A DNA stretch of 64,000 nucleotides from NCBI RefSeq assembly GCF_008831285.2, contig NC_045140.1, positions 17,854,370 to 17,918,369 on the forward strand, given 5' to 3'. Positions 12,842-23,571 of this stretch are shown piece after piece; within the stretch, counting starts at the first letter, position 1; each line of letters begins with the position of its first letter. Source of the DNA: Nymphaea colorata (Eukaryota; Streptophyta; Magnoliopsida; Nymphaeales; Nymphaeaceae). A program made the translations under genes and the position numbers. The notes beneath the pieces are model-generated. The model searched no databases. It saw nothing but the letters and a program-made list of their open reading frames with translations, and was not told the origin of the DNA.

Positions 12842-13863
12842 TAATTTGGTCAATTTGGTCGAACAACTTAAAAAGTTTAGATATAAATACTTCCAACAAA
12901 TAGACTTGTAGATAAGCTTTGATTCAACAATACACAGACGAATTCCTGCATATTCTGTTATTCCAAATGTAGCATATGGAAAGGAATAATATTAGTGAGA
13001 TCAGATCATCGAAGTTTCTCATCTAGTGTTGACTCTCGTAGCAGATCGTAAGCTAAACGGCTTTCTTGATTTTATGGCCATCTTTACATCCGATCCAGGA
13101 GATTTGAGAATATCCGAAGAAGCGGGGATACGAAGCATCTTCACGGTTTTACAACACAAACGGTGAATCTGAAATCTCCTGTTTTGTTTGAATGGTGAAT
13201 TAATCTCTCAATCGCAGATGTAGATCCGATCTGACTCTGTCAAACATGGCCTACAATTGCAGTTCTAGTTCTGCTGACGTTAACTTCACAACGCATAATA
13301 AATAAACCTGTGCCCAATCTCAGTTCACGAGCACACCTCACAACTCAAAGTCTTAAAAAGTTTATTTTTAAAATACGTGTACAGATTTTCTTTAACCTTC
13401 TTAAATAACAATATATTTTGAAGAGTTTGACAGATGGACATGATATTTGTTTTTAAATAATTATAAGAATTTATTTTACTTAGTAAAAAAGACAAGCTTA
13501 ATATAATACAAATTAAAGCATAACCAAGACATCATCTCGAGTCGTTGAAAGCAGCCTTAAATCGGGGAACGCAGAAGACTTTTACCTACACTCAAAACAG
13601 TGACATTAGTCTCTCATTCACTCGAAATATTACAAGGTCAACGTATGCATATCTAGATCCAGTTTCATATAGATATTATGAGATATGAACGCTGGGATCT
13701 TTATCAGCTTGCTCCTTTGGATCTTTACGTGACGCGGTATGAGGATTGTGAAGGCTCCCAGAAGTTGCTTTTGGTCCAGCCAAGCTAGTCGGCAGCTGAC
13801 CTTTTATTTTAGTTTTGCCTTCACCGTTCAACCAAATGGGAAGCGAATCTAAACTTTGGAGCA
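12842..13863. other. Intergenic DNA, nothing recognised
   Basis: AT-rich stretch between the SINE-like remnant and the tandem repeats. Open frames are short and no motif, tRNA or splice pattern was identified. Confidence 0.5.
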
Positions 13864-14232
13864 TTTGTTTAATCTAAATCACATCATTGAATGCAATTGC
13901 CTTTGGCATTAAGACTAAGGACGGCATCCTGTTTGATCTTGGAAAAATGGAACAGAATAAATCTTAATTAACCATCTGTTCTTGTATTTGTTTAATCTAA
14001 ATCACATCATTGAATGCAATGACCTTTGGCATTAAGATGAAGGACAGCATCCTGTTTGATCTTGGAAAAATGGAACAGAATACATCTTAATTGACCATCT
14101 GTTTTTGTATTTGTTTAATCTAAATCACATCTTTGAATGCAATTTCCTTTGGCATTAAGATGTAGGACTGCATCCTGTTTGATCTTGGAAAAATGGAACA
14201 CAATAAATCCTAATTAACCATCTGTTTTTGTC
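13864..14232. repeat. Three tandem 123-bp repeats upstream of SAG101
   Basis: Copies begin at 13864, 13987 and 14110, each opening with tttgtttaatctaaatcaca. They differ at scattered positions only (for example attgcc, atgacc, tttcct after gaatgca). The array ends about 410 bases before the SAG101 start codon, so it lies in the probable promoter. Copy 2 holds a TTGACC word (W-box core) where copies 1 and 3 read ttaacc; another TTGACC follows at about 14239. Confidence 0.92.
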
Positions 14233-14642
14233 GAGTAGATTGACCTTGAGCACTGTTGATGCAGTGGTAACTGATGAAGGCGATGAAAGTCCAAGCAGTA
14301 AACGGGAAAGTGACGGAGAGCTTGTAACTTTTCAGGAACTCGGGAGGAAGAAGCATCACATTCCCTGTAGTCAACGTTGGGTAATGGCGACTCCCCTGCC
14401 TCAATCTTCCTAACCCCACCAGAAGAATTAACGTCCCTTAGCTCTCTCCCTGTTCCTCTCTCAAGTTTTTCGACTCCACCACAAGGCTTTCTCCTCTGTC
14501 TCTCCCGACATGACTGCAACAAATTCTTCCGCTCCCCAGCTGTAACCTCTCTCTCTCTGCCTCTTTCTCTCTTTGATGCGAATTTCTGTATCTGGGTGTT
14601 AATATCATTACATACAACTGCAGGTTCAGTGGCGGAAACGAA

Positions 14643-17600
14643 ATGGCCAACTTGATTCTGTCGACCGGCGTTTTGCAGAAGGGGTGGAGCTGCGTGACGG
14701 AGCTGCAGCAGCAGCGGCAGCCCTTCTCCGTCAAACCCTTCCGCAGGTTCACTATCGTCGCCTTCAGCAGCAGCGCCGCCCCCACTATGGACGAGGCGCA
14801 AGGCTGGCTGGATCCCTCTCTCGAGCTGCTGGATAAGAGCAGCAGCAGTCCGCTGGCCTTCCTCGCCACCAAGGACAACACCAGGATCTCCATCCACCGC
14901 CCATCCCACTCTGCCTTCCTCCACCTCCTCCTCAACCCCGCTCTCACGGATCAGGTTCATCCTTCACCCCTTTCAATTCTTCTTTGTCTTGCTCCTCCTC
15001 TTCCCCGTTTCGTGCATTTACCTTCATTTCTGGAGTTTGAAAGAGTGAGGGGAACGAACATGGAATTGGAAAATTATGCACATTAGTACGGGGATTGATC
15101 GCAATTTCTTCTTTCGGTTTTCGGTTCCCCAGTTTTATTTTATCATTTTCGTTTTTCTGATATGGGTTTCATCCTCGACGCTTGTTTGTTTGATCACCAT
15201 AAATGTTTAATACGATCAGATTGTCGCTCGTCCTTACCAATTTCATCAATACGAAAGGATTAGTAAGAATTTTAATGAAAAAGTTGCGATGCAGGGATTT
15301 GGAATTGTTGTACCTTGATCATTTCAATCGCCAATAAATTTACCGCTCATGTATTCACTTTTTCGTTTTCAATGCAACGGTAATGCGGTTACTGTGAAGA
15401 ATAGGTAAGTGATATGTTTTATAGAGATATTTATAGGAGATAATTTGGAACATAAAATCCCAGAAGTCGCTTTTTAAATCTACTCAGAAAGATCTGAAGA
15501 CTTTGTATATGAAATTTGTAACCGCACGCGGGAATATAAACGTTGGAAATTTCCAAGAACCCTTCGTTTTATTAGAATAATTGAAAATTTTAGTCCGTGG
15601 ATGCCAAAGGATTTGTTCTCTGGTAGCTGTTAATTTTTTCCAGGCGCGCCTTCATAGTGAAGCTATCCTTTTCCCTTTCGTTTCTTTACTAACCCTCTCC
15701 TTTATTCAAAGCCTCTTATGCTTTATTGGGCTGCGCCTCCTGGTTAGAAAAGAATCTTGCGGTAGGTGATGGACCTTTCAGAAGGACATCAAGATTCTGC
15801 GCTTGGCAAGTTGACATTATATATATATAAACGTACCCAATGAAGGATCTGAGATGCTTGAACAAGCAATCTTTTAAGTGGAGAGGGAACATAGTGTTAT
15901 AGATCTAAAAATTAACATATATAATCACAATGCATGCATATTATAAGCATATGTTTCAAGAATGCAATCTTCTTCTTATCAAATGCCTTCTTAAAGTCTT
16001 ACCGAACAATGCCAATTTCGATAGTGGTGGAATTGCCCCCTCAAGATGCATCGAGTTGCTGTTGAAGTTTGGATCCAACAAATAGTTCCTCGAGGTTATT
16101 ACCAAGCCTTCCTACTAAACGTATAATCAAATCTTTAACTCTTTCTTGATGCGGTTATATTCAAGAACTATATGAACACAACAAAATTCAGATGTCCCGA
16201 TCTATCCAGCCAAATTCATTTGCTTCTGGTAGGGCATCTAATGCTCAAATCTGTTGCAGCTCAAGGAACTACAGCTCAAGAAACCAGGTGACCAGAAGAA
16301 ACAAACCCAGCTCATACTGGTGGGTCGCTCCCTAGGGGGCTCAGTTGCCGCCTTGTTCGCTCTATGGCTCCTCAAGAAGCGGAGTGAAAGCAAAGATGCC
16401 CTCATAACCCCTATATGCATTACTTATGGATCCCCTTTCATTGGAGACGCCGGGCTGCAGAGAGCCATCAGCAAGGTTGAGAAACTGAAGTCCCACTTCT
16501 GGCACGTCGTTGGAAACGACGACATTGTCGCCCGTGCATTCGTCGTCCCAAGGCTAGCATCTCAGGTGGTTCCAGATGCACCTGCAGAGTTCAAGCCTTT
16601 TGGCACCTATTTTCTCTGCTCCAAAGTCGGTTGCACATGCGTGGATCATCCCGATTCAGTTCTTGATCTGCTGCAAATCAGGGATGTGGACCCTGCAGAC
16701 CTGCATGTCCAGGCGTATGACTATGGTGCCGTGCTTCAGCAACTCAAGGAGAAGATCAGGAACAAAAGCAGTGCTCAACCGCGAGGCAACTCCTCAATCC
16801 AAATAGGATTATCTCTGCAGCTAGAAGCACTTGGAATAATGGCTCATCAGCACAAGGTACCCAAAACTTAAAATTTTTGAGTTATATAATGGATTAAAGA
16901 GATTGAGTAGTTTGCTCAGCTTAGCTGATGGTTGAGAAGCGAACCAACATATTGACCGTCGACCTATTTGCCGCCAGTAATTTGTAATGTAGAACCCATA
17001 TTTCATATGTTTTACGGAGATCGTTTTGATGTAAAGCTTGGTCCTCCAATGACAGGTGTTCTAATGTGAAACAGGATTTGCTGATTGAAATGGAATGCAG
17101 AGAGAGGGTTGTGGATATTAGAAGAAAAGGTGCTCAAAATCCCTCCAAGAAGTTCAATGACGCGAAGAAGCAGATGGCATTGCTGGAGTGGTACATGAAG
17201 AGGTGTGAGGAAGGGGAAATGGACTACTATGACTGCTTCAAAGAGAGAAACGCAGAGAGGGACTATGATGTCATCAATTTCAAGAACGTCCTCAACAGGT
17301 ACTGGAAGGAGACGGTAGAGGAGGCCGAAAACAACCCGCAAACTAGCGACGTCCCGCTCCGAGACAGGTTTCTCTTCTCAGGCACGACGTACAGGCGCAT
17401 GGTCGAGCCGCTCGACATTGCTGATTACTACAGGAAGCCCAGGAACAGGGACTACGTGAACAAGAAAAGGGCTCCCCACTACGAAACGCTGGAGAGATGG
17501 CACGAGGCTTCAGTGAAATCGAAGAAGGAAGAGCCGAAGGAGAAGAAAGCTAAGATCATGACAGAGGACTCGTGCTTCTGGGCACATGTGGAGGAGGCTG

Positions 17601-17848
17601 CGTTGACGGTGAAGGAGTTGAAGGGGAGGCGAGAACAAGGTGATATGGAACTGGATGGTCTCAGGAATAAGCTGAAAAACTTCGAAGGCTATGTCTGGAA
17701 GTTGATCGGCAACCATGCGTTGTCCACTACAGTCTTCTTCGAACGCAGCACTTTCATGAAATGGTGGAAACAGTACGAGAGCGAGCTGCAGCATAGCTCA
17801 GAATTCACTAGTTACATGAAGAGTGGGGACTATCGCTGCTACAAATGA
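14643..17848 (+). CDS. SAG101: SAG101-type EDS1-family lipase-like immune regulator, 3 exons, 560 aa
   Basis: Exons 14643-14954, 16260-16856 and 17075-17848, both introns phase 0 and GT-AG, totalling 560 aa (Arabidopsis SAG101 is about 537). SAG101 forms a heterodimer with EDS1 that signals from TIR-NLR receptors to helper NRG1. The N-terminal alpha/beta-hydrolase domain has VGRSLGGSVAALFALWLL around Ser128, DDIVAR near Asp192 and CVDHPDSVLDLL with His234. The C-terminal EP domain shows the SAG101 hallmarks: RFLFSGTTYRRMVEPLDIAD, SCFWAHVEEA, FEGYVWKLIG and FMKWWKQYE, ending in YMKSGDYRCYK. These distinguish it from EDS1 and PAD4. The start is the ATG after the pyrimidine-rich leader. The reading frame is intact. 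It converges on the EDEM gene, leaving about 780 bp between stop codons. Confidence 0.92.
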
Positions 17849-18146
17849 GAACCGAGCAAAAACTTGGCTGAAATAATGTGCGGGCATGCACACACAACGT
17901 GAGGGGGGTTTGATATCTACTTGTTTCTTTTCACTGACCTGTACTTTCAATGTAGTATGAATCCTACGCTCTTGTTTTTCCTTTTCTGAGCAAGGCTTCT
18001 GTTCTCAAGTTATTGAGTAAAGAAATTCAGTTTGAGTCTTCCACCTATTCAGAATTGTCAAGAATGTTATTACCATCTTTTCGTTGTGATATGATATGGT
18101 CTTTTCCAATTCCAAATTATTCTGATAAGCTTTTTGGTGGCAGACT

Positions 18147-18171
18147 AGAGAGAGAGAGAGAGAGAGAGAGA
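18147..18171. repeat. Short GA microsatellite
   Basis: About twelve GA units in the gap between the convergent SAG101 and mannosidase genes. Nothing else was recognised between the SAG101 stop and the tandem duplication at 18442. Confidence 0.8.
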
Positions 18172-18441
18172 AGCTTTTCGTAGAAAAAGATTTGGTCAAT
18201 GCATTTCATGCATGGATTGAATTTGATACACAAGATATTATGTTCTGAAGGACCTCATATGACACTACGAAGCAAAGAACACAGTTCTCCGTATGAAGCA
18301 ACTCAGTTGTGGGCTCTTCCTCCGTGAATGAAAAAAAAACATCATAGTTGTACAGGTTAGACTTCGCGGAAGCTATGCCATGGTTCCAGCATTCTGCACA
18401 ACAGTGAAAATAAGCTGAACTGATTTTCCATCAGTGCATCA

Positions 18442-18665
18442 AAGCTGAATGCCAGGTTCATTCCTTTACCCGATTTCTACGCTTGTGATAGAGAAAGAAT
18501 CGCCATAACTTTTAAATTTATAGCAACCATAAGCCACAATAGCCTGCAGAGCTAAGCTGAATGCCAGGTTCATTCCTTTACCCGATTTCTACGCTTGTGA
18601 TAGAGAAAGAATCGCCATAACTTTTAAATTTATAGCAACCATAAGCCACAATAGCCTGCAGAGCT
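18442..18665. repeat. Perfect 112-bp tandem duplication across the mannosidase stop codon
   Basis: 18442-18553 and 18554-18665 read as identical, head to tail. On the minus strand the first copy met by the gene (18665-18554) contains its last 12 codons, its stop at 18632-18630 and the beginning of the 3' UTR; the second copy repeats these downstream. Identity of the copies points to a very recent event or an assembly artefact. Confidence 0.93.
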
Positions 18666-21600
18666 ACAGGTTCTCTTTCTGCAGGTAATGGAATCAATAC
18701 CACAATCATTGTTGCTTTCGCACCTGTGGTCATGTCGAAAGTCAAGAACATGGCAAACACTCTCCACTGGCACCTCATTCTTCCCTGGCGAAACCAGATT
18801 TGTTGGACAAAGCTTCTGTGACATTGCACTCAAACATGCTCCTTGATTCGTACACTACAGCAGAAAGCAACTAAGATTAAAATCGAAAGGTATTTCCTTT
18901 TATGCTATTCCACCTGGAAAACTGTCAGACACTACTGCTGTTACTACTAGTAGAAAGAGCTACTAATAAACACTGCAAGCTGTGTAACACGTTGCCTCTG
19001 ACTTCAGAAATGGATCGTGAATCCGTTGTTTTTTGACAAAAACCATATTAAAGATGTGCATATTTTGACCACGAAATGGTTGCCATGTCTGTAAGAGGTT
19101 AAGAAAGAACAGCTTTTCAAGGATTCAAACCATCTAAGATCCTAAAGACACTTGTATGTAAAAGTCTTTTGAATAACATGACTCTCCACTAGCTACATAA
19201 TGGCAGGGAGCGTATACATTATATATTGGGAAACTCTGCCAAGTTGCCAACACATCGACTAGTTCAGAGCTCTATCGACTAGTTCAGAGCTCTGTTTTAA
19301 GAGGTCAACTCAAAGCTACTTATATTTATAAACAGAGAAAAAGCTTGTCTAAGAATAAAAAATTTATCATGCTTGCTTGTGCAAAGGACAAAGCAATGCG
19401 GTGGTAAATGGGCTGATCTTGCCTAGTTCAAACTCAGGGTTTTTAGTCTTGGTAGAATTTGATCCCATGCCATTGTTTGTCATGGGTGCCAATTGTCCAT
19501 GAAGACAGAAAGTTGAAAAGAAAGAATTGCACCAAATATCTCACAATAAATCCATATTAAAAGTAAGAAAAAACATGCTAGACAGAACACCACCTGTTCA
19601 AACTAATCAACAAGCTAATTCCTCGAGTAGAATTTCAGGCAATAGTACAAACTATAAATTTATGAGATTTTTGTTAACAAGTCAACCACTAAAAAATTAC
19701 TAAAATTAATAGATATATCATGCATGAAGCAAACTGCAATTTTAGAAAGATACTTCACCTTAGGAGGAGCCAGCTCAGTTGGCAAGTAAATCTCAGGAAG
19801 CCACTCATGCCAAGCACTTCGTACAGGTAGAGGGTGACCCTCAGTAGTAAATATGTAATTTCGGTCAGTCAAGAACGAGTCATCGAAAAGAAGATACAGG
19901 TATTTGCACCTAGAAAAGAGAGGAGTTCATTAATCTGTAACTTTGTATGTCAAATGGAAAACCTGTAGCATGGAAACCAGGGAGAACGGGTATGCACAGT
20001 GATGCAGAGGAGACAGCTGTCAACACCATGGAGGATGCACTCTTAAAATCATGGCATTGGGAAAAGAAGAAAAAAGGAGAAACATGTTGCATGCTGATGT
20101 TATTAGCTTACATTTCAGCAAGGAAAAAGCTATGCTGATGATCTTCCAGTTGCATAGAAGTCACATCCTTAACACTTGCATATCCTCCATCAACTTTTGT
20201 GTAACTATTAAGCGATCTAAGCATTGTTTCGCCAACTTCTATATACCATGGATCTGCTCATAGTGAAAGAACACAGAAGATTGTGGGTCTTCATGAGATG
20301 TCTCTGAAGCAGACAAAGTATAAACTGTGGCTCAACGAGAAGCCAGTAATAAGAATTCTAAACACTGATAATGAACTCAGAAGTTGTACAGTCGTACCAT
20401 CAATGAGTTAAGTTACAATAATGCAAACCAACCATGGAAAGAAACTCTTGAGAATGGAAGCCAAGAACAGACCTTTGGTAGCTTGGTAAAGGTAAAATGT
20501 GGACTCTGCCAGCTCTGGGCGCAGGGGGTAGTATTTCTCCGTAGGATGCAACATGTCCCGGTCCAGCAGGTACCTGTAAGTAACCAATTCTTAAGAAAAA
20601 GATGGATGTGCCCTTGGAGACTACAGATTGGTGGTTTCCAAACAAGAAATAAGTAAACTATCCACTACAAATGCGTATTTGTATTTTATTTTTATGAGAC
20701 ACAAATTAAAACTCCTATTAGAGAACTCAGCCATTGAATATGCTACAGTTTATTTCCCGGCATTAATCTAAAGTACATGCTTTCGAATATAGCAAGAGTA
20801 AGACCCCTTCAGAAATTAATAGAAAAAATGCCTCACCCTTTGTTGTACATGTTCTCATTAGTCCTATCAAGCTCAATTCTTGCATACATAAGAATATTTG
20901 ACATGGCCAAACTGCATTCCTCATGAAATTTCACATATGCACACATGCAGTCATGCACAGCCAGAAGGTTGAAACAGATAGAAAGATACACATGGCATGC
21001 ACAGACACACAAGCACAACGGATGCAGCCACGGACACCTGCACATGCATGCACACACAATTGCCTCATTGTCGTTGTATTTGAGCCCAATGTGTGTATCA
21101 GTATGCTAGAAAAAAGCAATTCTCCATTTCAAACATAATCCCAGTCGCAGGATTCTTCGCATTAGGACGTCCATGTGTCCATGCACGTGCACGTGCACGC
21201 TTTCATAAAATGGCTTCATTTGTGCCTGATATTGGAGCCTCCATGTCCATATATATGCAACAGAATAATGCTTCCTCCATTCGAAACACAACCCAGCAAT
21301 ATCACAAATTCCTAAAATGTCCAAATTACAGTGCACTGAAATATTATAACAGCACCTATCCTAATATATCTCTGTCTTCTTAAAGCACAATTAAGAACCT
21401 GAGTTTTTGTGTACCTTTCTGGGAGTACCCCAAACTTCTCCCACACATGAAAAAACTCACGATGTGTCGAATTTGCAGCTGCAACATCGCCAATAAGAAC
21501 CTGTTTACGATAAAGCAGAAGAAGGTCATGAGTGAGGCTTCAGTCAGCAAATTACTAATCAAACAGATCAAGTTCATTTTACTAGCCTGAACGCCAGGCC

Positions 21601-23252
21601 AAAAAGCTTGAAGGCTTGTCAGTTGCCAATAAGTTGCCTTTCCTGTCCTCATATCAGCTTCATGATACCTGAACACAAGTGCCATAGTTTAATATGCGGA
21701 AGTGGATGTTTCACAGATGGAAAAGGGTGAAAAAACCACTCAACGAGAAGCAGAAATAATATGAGTAGCCCGTACCAACTATCAACTACCAGCAGATACA
21801 CACCGATCCCAGAAATTTATCATAAGATTTCTAAACAACAGACTTTATATAACACTTTAGTTATGTTTTAAACAGAACATAATAGTGGATATATCAGGAA
21901 ACTCAAACTGGACCGGGTCCATATCCAGACCCGGTTCCCAATACACACTATTCTAACACTTTTATGTATTTTTCTATTTCTTTTTACACCTTTATTATTA
22001 TTTAAGAGGGGAACTAGCTGTTGGGCCTCTCTCCAACGGCTAGAATTCTAGCCGTTGGAAATGGCCCAACAGCCATTTCCCCTCCTCCTCTCTTCTTCCC
22101 TTGTATTATAAATAAGGGACTGTTGTCCCTTTTAGGTTATGGCTTGTTAAGCCACATCTTGTAGTATTTTGCCTTGTTTGGCTGAAGATCAATATATTTT
22201 CCTTATCCTCTTGTTAGAGGATTCTTGTGTATTGCCTTGTTGAGTTAGTGAGAGATTCAAGAGTGATATTCTTGAAGTATTTGCCTACCTTGGGCCTGAT
22301 TTACAGTGACAACACCTTTATCATGATGTTGTAATAGATGAACACATTGTGACAAACATCAAAGCCCAGATTACTGATCATAGTCAAACTTGTGGAAAAT
22401 GGAACTAATTGAAGAGAAGTCAAACCTAAAGAGACAATAATTTTATATGTTGATAGATGCACTTGGCCTCATATTAGAAACCTCAAGAGTAAGATTAGTA
22501 CATTGTATACATATTTTAAACAACAGCCTTGTTTATCCTCATACTCTTTACTTTTTAAGAAACCTTAACCGCATGCATCAAAAAAGAAAAAAGGAACCAG
22601 ATTGGATACTAAAGACATAGATGACTAAAAAGAAAAAAAAAATCAACAAAAAATGTTCTCAGCTTGAGGTCCTCATGCATAAGAACAGAATCAAGATGAG
22701 AGGGTGCACCAGCACTTTCTCCAGGCTATTCAACAATATGTTAGCCCTGTATATATGCTTAGGCCTCCAAGGCTCCTTATGCACAAGATTATGAAGATGG
22801 AAACAGCACCAGGGGCATCCAGACTCCTTATGTAGTGCAGAAAGCATGCTTGCTCTAATCATGTGATTTTATGAACACAATAAGTATTTTGAGAAAATGA
22901 TACTCTTTAAGTTAATTTTTTAACCCTTTCCTTTTTTGTCTCAAGTACACCAACTAACGACAGTTAGGCTTCAATAGGAATGGTGCTATTAATGCTTTTG
23001 ACTGATTATTACTTGAGTGGGATATCAGTCTATATATGTGTGTGGGGTTTCAGGTGCTGCTGTGGGATGTGTGTGTATCTATATATAGTAAAAATAGTCT
23101 CAGATTGTAACATAAGGCTTTGTGGGTATTTATCAGAAAAAGTTACTTTTTGCCTCAGCAAAGTTGTTTCATGTTATATTTCGAAAGCATCATGGTTTTC
23201 TCTTAAAAAAATGGGTTATATTGTTCTGGCAATAAAAATTGTGGTATCTTCA

Positions 23253-23347
<95 letters not shown>

Positions 23348-23527
23348 AATAGGCCTAGGGAATTGGATTCTGACAATTACTGTTTTGGACAACTAAAACA
23401 ACCCTGTCTATCTGTAAGCCTCCAGCTAATAAGCTTAATTTCTCACTGTCTGCACTCTGAGCAAATTAGGGAAGCCCAGCTTCCAGAGAAAACTGTATAT
23501 TCTCATTCTCATTAGGGTTTAATCCCC

Positions 23528-23571
<44 letters not shown>

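Noticed and set aside
14214-14960. Minus-strand 248-codon frame opposite SAG101 exon 1
   Set aside because: It is the reverse of the SAG101 first exon and its leader. The translation is low-complexity Glu/Gly/Arg-rich with no domain and no independent start context.
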